This document shows positions 34,633 to 42,034 of a DNA stretch of 64,000 nucleotides, piece by piece. The stretch's first letter is position 1, and the number at the start of each line of letters is the position of its first letter. Source of the DNA: Urbifossiella sp046350095 (GTDB lineage: Bacteria > Planctomycetota > Planctomycetia > Gemmatales > Gemmataceae); the NCBI GenBank assembly GCA_046350095.1, contig JAXMBA010000002.1, forward strand, positions 62,001 through 126,000, read 5' to 3'. The notes beneath the pieces are model-generated. The model saw only the letters and a program-made list of their open reading frames with translations. It was not told the DNA's origin and ran no database searches. The position numbers and the translations under genes are program-made.

Positions 34633-35937
34633 ATGCCGCGTTGGGCGTGGGTGGCCGGTCCGGTGCTGGCGATGGTCGGGGCGTCGGCCCCGGCGGTCGC
34701 GCAGCCGCTTCCGCCCGCCGACCCAACGCCCGCCCGTCGCGCCGTCAGCGCCGAACCGTCGATCCTCGGCGCGCCCGTCGCCGTCGCCGGCTTCCCCGTC
34801 CGCAGCACACCCGAACCCTCCCCGGCACCCGCTCCGCCCACTCCCGTGGAACCGCCGCGATCGGCGCGGGTAGCTCTCGGTGCGCCGTCGGTGGTGGGCG
34901 GCGAGCCGGTCGGGGCGGTCGTTCCGGCCGGGGCCGCGGAGACGGTCCGCACCGCCCGGCCTGACGCCGTGCCTGCCGACCCGGTGAACGACTTCCTCAC
35001 CCGCCGCGCCGGCCCCCCAGAAAAGGAAAAATCCGCCGACCCCGGCCGCCGCACGTCGGGGAAGTTCGGCGACCGCATCCACGACATCATCGGCGACCGC
35101 GACGGCTGGTTCTGCAGCGACCACGCGTTCGACGGGTTCATCTCGCCGGTGACGAACCCGTTCCTGTTCGAGGACCCGCGCTCGGTCACCGAGGCCCGCC
35201 TGATTTACTTCTACCAGCGCATCCCGGGCGGCCAGCCGGACACCGGCGGCGGCAGCGTCAGCTACCTGGGCTTGCAGGCGCGGCTGGCGATCACCAACCG
35301 GTTATCGTTCACCATCAACAAGTTCGGCGGCACGTGGTTCAGCCCGTCGAGTGACGTCGTGGTGCCCGACAGCGTCGGCTTCTCGGAAATCTGGCTCGGG
35401 CCGAAGTTTACGTTCATCCGCAACGAGGAGACCGGCAGCCTGCTCGCCGGCGGGTTGCAGTTCCAGATTCCGATCGGCAGCGGCAGCGTGTACCAGAACA
35501 CCGGCTCGCTGTCGATCGTGCCCTACGCCACCTACGCGCAGAACTTCTTCAAGGACGCGTCGTTCGGCGGCATGAACGCGATGGCGAACGTGGCCTACGC
35601 CTTCAGCACGACCGACGCCCGCAGCGACTACCTGTCGCTCAGCGGCCACCTCGACTGGGACGTGATGAACTGGCACCGGTTCTACCCGCTGCTGGAACTG
35701 AACTACACCCTCGTGACGACCAACGGCACCGCCCGCCCGCTGGTCGGGAGCGAGGGCCGCGACGCCTTCAACCTCGGCGCCGCGGCGCAGGGGCACGGCC
35801 TGCTGTCCGGGGCGATCGGGGCGCGGTACAAGTTCACGGAGAGCGCCCAGATCGGTGCCGCGTACGAGATTCCGCTTGCCGGCCCGCGCGACTTCTTCAA
35901 CTCGCGGTTCACCCTCGACTTCATCCTGCGGTACTGA
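34633..35937 (+). CDS. Outer-membrane beta-barrel-like protein
   Basis: 434 residues, with AGGAGG about 10 nt before the ATG. A signal peptide (WVAGPVLAMVGASAPAVAQ) and a Pro/Ala-rich linker to about residue 130 precede an amphipathic domain with alternating aromatic/polar strands, such as LSFTINKFGGTWFSP, SLLAGGLQFQIPIGSGSVY and SAQIGAAYEIPLAG. It ends FTLDFILRY, a typical C-terminal aromatic of outer-membrane proteins. It fits a transporter or porin-like barrel of unknown cargo. It ends 27 nt before pgsA. Confidence 0.78.
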   Translation: MPRWAWVAGPVLAMVGASAPAVAQPLPPADPTPARRAVSAEPSILGAPVAVAGFPVRSTPEPSPAPAPPTPVEPPRSARVALGAPSVVGGEPVGAVVPAGAAETVRTARPDAVPADPVNDFLTRRAGPPEKEKSADPGRRTSGKFGDRIHDIIGDRDGWFCSDHAFDGFISPVTNPFLFEDPRSVTEARLIYFYQRIPGGQPDTGGGSVSYLGLQARLAITNRLSFTINKFGGTWFSPSSDVVVPDSVGFSEIWLGPKFTFIRNEETGSLLAGGLQFQIPIGSGSVYQNTGSLSIVPYATYAQNFFKDASFGGMNAMANVAYAFSTTDARSDYLSLSGHLDWDVMNWHRFYPLLELNYTLVTTNGTARPLVGSEGRDAFNLGAAAQGHGLLSGAIGARYKFTESAQIGAAYEIPLAGPRDFFNSRFTLDFILRY

Positions 35938-35951
35938 CGCGGCCGGCTCCG

Positions 35952-35957
35952 TACACT
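35952..35957 (+). promoter_or_regulatory. Putative -10 box of leaderless pgsA mRNA
   Basis: TACACT is followed by GGGCACC (7 nt) and the ATG at 35965. It sits between the upstream stop and the pgsA start, allowing pgsA its own transcript. Confidence 0.42.
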
Positions 35958-35964
35958 GGGCACC

Positions 35965-36558
35965 ATGCCCGTCGAACCGCTGGCCAACGTCCCCAACCTC
36001 CTTTCGTTCGCGCGCATCCCGCTCGCGGTCGTGCTGTTCGTGTGCGTCGTGCAGCGGTGGTGGCTGGCGGCCCTGCTGCTCTTCCTCGTCGCGGCGTTCA
36101 CCGACTGGCTCGACGGGTGGTGGGCGCGGCGGTACGGCCCGCTGACGCTCGTCGGCCGCAACCTCGACACGGTGACGGACAAGGTGCTGGTGTGCGGCAC
36201 GTTCGTGTACCTGGCCCCGGTGCCGGAGGCCGGCATCCCGACGTGGGCCGCGGTGTTGGTGCTGAGCCGGGAACTGATCGTGACGGCCGTGCGCGGGGTG
36301 ATCGAGTCGACCGGCCAGAAGTTCGGCGCCGACTGGTTCGGCAAGCTGAAGATGGGGTTTCAGTGCGCCGTGCTGGTCGGCGTGTTCCTGATCCAGTGGT
36401 GGCGAGCGGAAGGCTTCTCGGCGGACGTGCTGGCGCTGCTGGAGCCGGTGCAACTGGTGCTGTTCTGGCTCATGGTGGCGACGACGGTCGGGAGCGGGGT
36501 GCAATACCTGGTGAAGGGCCACCGGATGCTGCACACCGCGCCCGACCGGCGGGACTGA
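35965..36558 (+). CDS. pgsA: CDP-diacylglycerol-glycerol-3-phosphate phosphatidyltransferase family
   Basis: 197 residues, an integral membrane enzyme of the CDP-alcohol phosphatidyltransferase family. The signature DG(x)2AR(x)nG(x)3D(x)3D is present as TDWLDGWWARRYG followed by GRNLDTVTDK. About five membrane helices are visible. PgsA makes phosphatidylglycerol-phosphate; other family members (CDP-archaeol, cardiolipin or phosphatidylinositol enzymes) cannot be fully excluded, but NVPNLLSFARIPLA near the start is typical of PgsA. It is the last gene before the left edge of the genomic island, whose repeat begins 6 nt after the stop. Confidence 0.85.
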   Translation: MPVEPLANVPNLLSFARIPLAVVLFVCVVQRWWLAALLLFLVAAFTDWLDGWWARRYGPLTLVGRNLDTVTDKVLVCGTFVYLAPVPEAGIPTWAAVLVLSRELIVTAVRGVIESTGQKFGADWFGKLKMGFQCAVLVGVFLIQWWRAEGFSADVLALLEPVQLVLFWLMVATTVGSGVQYLVKGHRMLHTAPDRRD

Positions 36559-36563
36559 GGCGG

Positions 36564-36588
36564 AGCAGAGGGACAAGGATTCGAACCC
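36564..36588 (+). repeat. attL of the genomic island (duplicated tRNA-Trp 3' end)
   Basis: This 25-nt sequence is identical to 50446-50470. On the minus strand it reads from the T-arm (GGGTTCGAATCC) through the acceptor end (TCCCTCTG) of the tRNA-Trp gene. No tRNA body is attached here, so it is the displaced copy created by site-specific integration. Confidence 0.85.
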
Positions 36589-36623
36589 CCTGCGAAAACC
36601 CGAACAAAACCCAACGTTCGGGG

Positions 36624-36767
36624 CAGCGAGGCGCAGAATCCGGCGCAGCGGGGTTAGCAACCGCTAGCTTCGCACCCGAACTCGCTGCGCTCATCGACGC
36701 CTGGCCGCGCCTGTCGGAGCCGATTAAGGCCGGCATCCTGGCGATGATCCGTGCGGCCGGTGTGTGA
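36624..36767 (+). pseudogene. C-terminal remnant of a second tyrosine integrase
   Basis: In one frame the sequence just inside attL reads GAESGAAGLATASFAPELAALIDAWPRLSEP (quoted in part: RGAESGAA and LIDAWPRLSEPIKAGILAMI). The first part matches the RGAESGAQ... tail of the intact integrase at 49171-50475, including the shared nucleotides GGCGCAGAATCCGGCGCA. The LxxLIxAWPxLxEPIKAGILAMI ending is typical of integrase C-termini in Gemmata-group genomes (recalled, not searched). No catalytic residues remain, suggesting debris from an earlier integration at the same site. Confidence 0.55.
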
Positions 36768-36992
36768 GCCTGGCGCGACTCGCACCTCGGCCGGTTGGCC
36801 CGCGGCCCAGCGGCGGTGCCATCGCGCCGGAGGCGGAGTCGTTGTCCCGTCCGACGGGCGGTTGCGTCAACGACCCCGGCAGCTGAACTTGTGAACCGCT
36901 ACCCTAGACAACTCGTACCGATGGCGGCGGTCGTTACCCCAGCGCTCAGGGGCAGCTCTTGAGCGGAGTTGTTCGTCGAGTGAGGGGCTATT

Positions 36993-37346
36993 GTGTTCTC
37001 CCCGGGTCCAGGGCCAGACGCGGTCAAGCTCACGGGCGGTCTGCCGGGGACGGCCACGTTCGTGTACCGGGGGCCGGGCGACTCCCTTGTCATCGAACTG
37101 TACGACCACGGTCCGCAGTCGGAGAGCAGCTTCGGGAACGACGTGGCGTTCCTGATCCACGTCACCGCCGAGCACAAGCCCCGGGTGCTGGCGCTGCTTC
37201 GCGCTCCCGGGGAGGCTCCGACGGCCGGTGACGATGCGAAGTTGTACATGCTTCTGAGGGAGCGGTTCCGCGACTACTACGAGGTGCAGCGCTGGCTCGA
37301 CGCAAACAGCATCCCATACCGCAAGAACTTCGATAGTTGGGCTTAG
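36993..37346 (+). CDS. Hypothetical protein of the island's left arm
   Basis: 117 residues from a GTG with GAGGGG 7 nt before it. The first half is beta-rich (TGGLPGTATFVYRGPGDSLVIELY), followed by FGNDVAFLIHVTAEHKPRVLALL and a helical end (YEVQRWLDANSIPYRKNFDSWA). No signal peptide or known domain was recognised. About 225 nt without a gene precede it. It faces the end of the broken hsdM gene. Confidence 0.55.
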   Translation: MFSPGPGPDAVKLTGGLPGTATFVYRGPGDSLVIELYDHGPQSESSFGNDVAFLIHVTAEHKPRVLALLRAPGEAPTAGDDAKLYMLLRERFRDYYEVQRWLDANSIPYRKNFDSWA

Positions 37347-37422
37347 GTCGCCATTGCCGTCGCCCGGCTGAACGCCCGCGATATCCTCCCCGCTGACCAG
37401 TGCGACAGCTGACCGTGGGGCT

Positions 37423-39164
37423 CTACGGAACCCGATTACGCAAGGCGGCAAGCGCGTCCGCGATTTCCCGGCCCTTGCTCTCGATCAGGTCGAGGAGGTC
37501 CGCTGGCGTGCGCGTGTCCGTGACCGCCTTGCGGTTCGGGTTCACCGCCTTCAGGTCGTAAACGGCGTTCTCGATGGCCTCGGCCTTCGCCGTAGCCTCG
37601 CGGAACTCCTTCAGGATCGTCGCGAGCTGCACCTCGGCTTCCCCGACCGCCCCTTCATCCCGCGGCTTGGCCTTCTTCAACTCGCCGAGCCGCGCCCTCA
37701 GCACCTCGGCCTCGTCGCCCTTCGCGCGGGCCGTGTCCTTGAAGGGTTGTGCGTCTGCCGCGGCCTTCTCCTTCCGGGCCGTCAGGTCGATCGTCCACGA
37801 GCGCTCGGAGTCGTCGCGCGTCGGCAGGCGAGCGAAGAAGTCGTCGAAGTTCTTCACCGTGAGCGGCGTCTTCTTCCCGACCTTCACGTCGAGAGGTCGT
37901 AGTACCAGATGCGGCTCCGTCGGCTGCCCCTTCGTGAAGAACAGGAGGTTCGTCTTCACCCCGGCAGCGCGGTGAGGAACACGCCGCCGGGCAGCGACGA
38001 CGCCAGGGTCGCAGTCGTCGGTGAGCTTCCGCTTCGTCTTCACGAAGGCGTCTTCGTTCGTGCGGAACAAGACGCCCTCGTCGATCACCATGCCGCAGCG
38101 CCCCGCCGTCCGCAAGCGGCTCCGACGACGTGTTGCAGGAACAGCACCTGCGTCGCGGCTCGTCTGTAGTCGAAGAGATTCTGCATGCCGATACCCTCCT
38201 TGCCTCCGAACGGCGGATTCGTCAGGATCACGTCAAACTGGCGCGGGTTGCCGACGAACAGGCCGTCGTAAATCGCCACGTCGGTGAGCGCGTTGCCGTG
38301 CCACACGTTCGGCCGGTCGATGCCGTGCAGGATCAGGTTCGCCAGTCCGATCGGGTAGATCAGGTTCTCTTTCTCTCGCCCCCAGAACGCCTTTTGCTTC
38401 AGGTGTTCGAGCTGGTCGCTCAATTTCGCCAGCGGCCGAATGTACTCGTAGGCTTGCGCCAGGAACCCGCCGGTGCCGCAGCAGGGGTCGTACACCGTCT
38501 CTCCCGGCTTCGGGTCCACCACCCGCACCATCGCCCTCACCACCTCCCGCGGCGTGAAGAACTGGCCCGCGTCGGACCCCTTCTCCCCCATCTTCAGCAG
38601 CAGCCCCTCGTACACCTGCGACAGCGGGAAGACGTGGGTGTGGTCGATCCCCTCCGCCGAGATGGCGTGTACCTTGTCGAGCACGTCGAGCAGGTTCTTC
38701 TCGGTGTCGATGCGGACCTTCTCGACGCCGGACAGGATTTCGGAAATGACCTTCTGCCGCGCCGTCGCGCGGGGCTTGTCCTTGAGCCCCTTGAGGTGCG
38801 GGATCAACTCGCCGTTGACGAAGTCGAACAGGGCCTTCGCCTTCGCAGCCAGTTCCTTCCGCTTGTTTGTCCAGTCCGGCGGCGCGTCCTTCGGGGCGGG
38901 AGCGGCCCAGTCCCGCCAGCGGTAAGGGGCCGCCAGCGACGGGGTGAACCGCTGCCCCGTGGCGTCGGCTTCGAGGGCTTCGCGGTCCTCCGTCTCGTCG
39001 AGGATGCGGAGGAAGAGAATCCACGTCAGCTCGGGGACGTACTGCAGCGCGGACGCCACGTTCCCGCGGCGCATCACGTCGCAGACCGACCAGATGGCCG
39101 CGTCCACGCTCTGCTGGGTGGTGTGCTTCTTGCCGCCGGCCGCGGCCTTCGTGCGCTTCGCCAT
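37423..39164 (-). pseudogene. hsdM: Type I restriction-modification methylase hsdM, frameshifted
   Basis: The N-terminal 359 residues (39164 to about 38118) are a normal HsdM: helical HsdM_N domain, SAM motif DPCCGTGGF and catalytic NPPFGG. After QVLFLQHVV the frame breaks near 38120 and runs into AACGRRGAAAW and a stop. The expected continuation GRCGMVIDEGVLFRTNEDAF appears in another frame (38115 to 37423). A second slip near 38010 and a compensating one near 37970 turn the expected LPGGVF segment into ARRRVPH before the frame returns at VKTNLLFFTKG. The gene is therefore broken by at least one uncompensated frameshift, unless the reads are wrong here. As the last gene of the hsd operon its loss should leave the nuclease without a methylase. 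Confidence 0.8.
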
Positions 39165-39174
39165 AATGTCCGGG

Positions 39175-39978
39175 TCAGTGGGCGGTCTTCTCGACCTCGG
39201 CGGCGAACTCCTCGGCCCGCGAGTACGGAACGAACTGCACCTGGAACTCGTTCAGCACGTCCGCGAAGTGCGTCTCGGTCTTCTTGTCCGCCCCCGGGTC
39301 GGCGGACACGACCACGAGCTTGGCGTCCTCGCCCTCGATCTTGTGTTGGTAGATGAGTCGCCCGTCGAAGCCGAGCAACGGCAGCCGCTTCTCGGCCTTG
39401 CCCGCGTCGGCGAGGGATTGCGGAAGGACGAGGTTGGTGCGACCGTTCTGGTACGCGAGCGGGATGGTGAGCTTCCGCCGCGTCTCGGGGATGGCGACGC
39501 GGCCCGGCCGCCACACCTTCTTCTCGGCCTCCAGGCGGCCGAAAATCTCCGCCAGCCGCACTGGAAGCGGGACCGCCCGCGCCGCCCGCTGCCGCGCCGC
39601 CGGCAGGTCGCCAACGAGCTCCGCGTACAGCTCCGCCAGCTCCGCCTCGGGGTCGGTCACGACGACGAGCCGCGGGGCGGTCAGGCGCACCGCGGTCGCC
39701 CCCGCCGCGGCGTACCGGGCGAAGTCCTCCTCGGACTGGAACTCACCCTTCGCCGCCTTCAGGTGGAGGGCCGCCGCCTTCACCGCGTGCTCGATAGTCT
39801 GAAGATCGTTCCGATCCGGCCGGAAGAACTGCCGAACCCGGGCGAGACTGGGCGACGGCTTGACGTCAACGGCGCCGGTCTCGGGCACGAACAGGGCCAC
39901 GCCGACGTTCGCAGCCTCGGCCCGGCTGCCGTCGGGGACGTACTGTAACACGCTGTAGAACGCTCGCGTCCGGCGCAT
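39175..39978 (-). CDS. DUF3037 domain-containing protein
   Basis: 267 residues. The N-terminus RAFYSVLQYVPDGSRAEAANVGVALFVPE is the DUF3037 signature (here quoted as the family pattern YSxxQYxPDxxRxEAxNVGVxLF). The C-terminal half has YQNGRTNLVLPQSL and LIYQHKIEGEDAKLVVVSADPG. Function unknown. DUF3037 genes are often found next to small HipA-like kinase genes, as here (5 nt downstream of one). It sits 10 nt before hsdM, so it is embedded in the type I restriction operon. Confidence 0.82.
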   Translation of the reverse strand: MRRTRAFYSVLQYVPDGSRAEAANVGVALFVPETGAVDVKPSPSLARVRQFFRPDRNDLQTIEHAVKAAALHLKAAKGEFQSEEDFARYAAAGATAVRLTAPRLVVVTDPEAELAELYAELVGDLPAARQRAARAVPLPVRLAEIFGRLEAEKKVWRPGRVAIPETRRKLTIPLAYQNGRTNLVLPQSLADAGKAEKRLPLLGFDGRLIYQHKIEGEDAKLVVVSADPGADKKTETHFADVLNEFQVQFVPYSRAEEFAAEVEKTAH

Positions 39979-39983
39979 CGCCG

Positions 39984-40823
39984 TTACTCCGCCGGGGGCC
40001 GACGCCATCCGGCACCCCAACCCTGTTCTAGCTTTCCGACGAGGTAGGCGGCCCGGCGGGTGAGGAAATCCACGAGCGCGGCCCGCACGGCGGCGCCGAC
40101 CTCCCACTCGGCCGGCACCTCGTCCACGATAGCGCGGACAGTGTCCGCCTGCAAACCCCGCAACGTACTCTCGCACCACGCCAGTGCGCCCGGGTCTATG
40201 AACCGAAGGAACTCTGGGAACAGCCCATAAACCCCATCGTCCCGCACCTTGTCGATGTCGGCAATGTGCGGTGTCAGCGTGCGGCCGCGGTCGAAGCAGT
40301 GGGTGTGGTCGATGGCGAGCAGGCGGTACTGCCCGGGCCGACTTGTGGTCGCCATGTGGACGTTGCGGTAGTTCGGCTTCCGCGAGTCGTCGGCCGGCGG
40401 GTAGCGGTCGCAGTTGCGAACCCAGGTGTCGAACACCACCAGCCGCGTCACGTCCGCCTTGTTCACCAGGCCGTCGAGGTCGTCGTCGTTGCGGGCCATC
40501 GGCCGGCCGCGCTGCTCGCGGCTGACGAACGCCGGGCCGGGTATAACCTTCGCCCCGCGCGGGAGCGGGTAGCAGTCGGTTTCGGTCATGGGCAGGACGG
40601 CGAAGTCCGGGACGGACAGCCCGAACCAGTGGGCGAGCGACGAGGCGACGAGTTCGGTCGCCAGCGCGTGCAGCCCCTCCCGGTTCCCCATCGCCTTGAG
40701 GTATCCGTAGGTGGCGTCCGTCTTCACCCGCGCCGTGCCCATCGACGTGTCGAACGGAGGTTCCGCCAGCTTCTTGAACAGGGTCGGCCGCCACGCGCAT
40801 TGGGACAGGGGCGTATCCGTCAT
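39984..40823 (-). CDS. HipA-like Ser/Thr kinase family protein (HipA_2 type)
   Basis: 279 residues. FDTWVRNCDRY is the catalytic-loop-like segment (N-x-D-R), followed by NYRNVHM and LLAIDHTHCFDRG, which supplies the metal-binding Asp. An N-terminal basic/ATP-binding part includes ARVKTDATYGYLKAMGNREG. It lacks the separate HipA N1 domain, so it belongs to the short HipA-family kinases that pair with DUF3037 rather than classic HipB-HipA toxins. The ATG overlaps the hsdS stop (ATGA). Its role in a restriction operon is unknown; phosphorylation-based control of HsdR/HsdS or a toxin backup are possibilities. Confidence 0.75.
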   Translation of the reverse strand: MTDTPLSQCAWRPTLFKKLAEPPFDTSMGTARVKTDATYGYLKAMGNREGLHALATELVASSLAHWFGLSVPDFAVLPMTETDCYPLPRGAKVIPGPAFVSREQRGRPMARNDDDLDGLVNKADVTRLVVFDTWVRNCDRYPPADDSRKPNYRNVHMATTSRPGQYRLLAIDHTHCFDRGRTLTPHIADIDKVRDDGVYGLFPEFLRFIDPGALAWCESTLRGLQADTVRAIVDEVPAEWEVGAAVRAALVDFLTRRAAYLVGKLEQGWGAGWRRPPAE

Positions 40824-42034
40824 GGCTGACTGTCGTTCGGGGTGGACCCGAACGCCTCCCGCAGCAGCGCCGCCGGCAGCGCCGACACCGCCGCCACCTC
40901 CTCCCGGCACCGCGCCGCCACCGCCTCCGCCGCCCCCAGCCGCGCCCCGAGCTCCGCCGCGATGCGGTACTGTTCGGCCAGGGGCGGAATGGGAACGGCG
41001 AGCGAACCGACCTTGTCCACGCTCAGCGTGAATAGCCCGCTGGTGCTGCGAGCCTTCTCGACCATCTGACGCTTGCCGGCATCGCTGTTGAGGTACAGGG
41101 CAACGAACTCCGACTCGGCACGAGAACGGTCGAGGCGCACACGGATGATGTGGTTCTGGTGAATCCACTCCTCGCCATCGAGGTTGAAGACGGCGTTACG
41201 GCCGATGTGGTCCACGCTCCCATTTCCTTCGACGATTAGAATGTCACCCCGCTGGAGTCGTAGCCGTTCCAGCTCCGCGGGCGTCAGCTCGAATCGCTCG
41301 GTTTGGGTCAGGTCGAGATACCCACGCTGGACGTTCCGCACGGTCAGATACGGCCGATGATGTGCGTTCGGTGCCCGAGCGGGCGTCTTCTGAATGCCGC
41401 CGCCGATCGCAGCAATCGCGTTGAGGGATGCGACCTCCCAGCCGTCCGCGTCCGGCCCTTCGAACACCTCGCGGAGGTATGCCGCGGGGAGGGCTTCGGC
41501 GGCGGCCAGGCGCTCATCCGTGGCCTGCCGGGCGCGGTCCACCGCCGACAGCGCCGATGTCAGCACCGCCGCGATTCGCTCCTGCTCGGCGAGCGGAGGC
41601 AGCTCGATCTCGACGGCCGCGATTTCCTCGACGCTGATTCGCGGCAGCTGGCCGGTCGTGGTGGCGTGGGCCGCACGTTGGAGGAACAGCTCGCTACGCA
41701 TGAAGGCGGCGATGTAGCCCGTACAAGCAAGCTCGCCGCGCACGTCGAAGGCGAATTGATCCACCGACGAGCAGCCGTCGAACTCGGCGACCCACACCTT
41801 GTTGAGGTACGGGCGCAGGTAGCCATACACGATCTGACCCGCCCGGAACGTCGGCTTCCGGCCGGTCATCTTGCCAAGGTCGATCATCGCCGACCCGATG
41901 CGACGGCCGGTGTTCGCTTCGATATGTTCCAGCCCGACGAATACGGCTTCGCCGGTGCGGTCCCCGGGGTGGATGATTTCGTTGTGCCGTCGCAGCAGTT
42001 CGCCGAGCTTGTGGCGCCGGGACGTCGCGCTCAT
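40820..42034 (-). CDS. hsdS: Type I restriction specificity subunit
   Basis: 404 residues with two target-recognition domains, each ending in the conserved coiled-coil spacer: LPPLAEQERIAAVL (about 175) and IPPLAEQYRIAAEL (about 365). The first begins KLGELLRRHNEII and the second WEVASLNAIAAIGGG. HsdS selects the bipartite DNA site for methylase and nuclease. The ATG overlaps the hsdR stop by 4 nt and its own stop overlaps the HipA-like gene by 4 nt, so hsdR-hsdS-HipA-like translation is coupled. Confidence 0.9.
   Translation of the reverse strand: MSATSRRHKLGELLRRHNEIIHPGDRTGEAVFVGLEHIEANTGRRIGSAMIDLGKMTGRKPTFRAGQIVYGYLRPYLNKVWVAEFDGCSSVDQFAFDVRGELACTGYIAAFMRSELFLQRAAHATTTGQLPRISVEEIAAVEIELPPLAEQERIAAVLTSALSAVDRARQATDERLAAAEALPAAYLREVFEGPDADGWEVASLNAIAAIGGGIQKTPARAPNAHHRPYLTVRNVQRGYLDLTQTERFELTPAELERLRLQRGDILIVEGNGSVDHIGRNAVFNLDGEEWIHQNHIIRVRLDRSRAESEFVALYLNSDAGKRQMVEKARSTSGLFTLSVDKVGSLAVPIPPLAEQYRIAAELGARLGAAEAVAARCREEVAAVSALPAALLREAFGSTPNDSQP

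Noticed and set aside
37423..39164. Treating the two hsdM parts as separate genes
   Set aside because: Together they cover one HsdM with the break between QHVV and GRCGMVIDEG; the second part lacks a plausible start.
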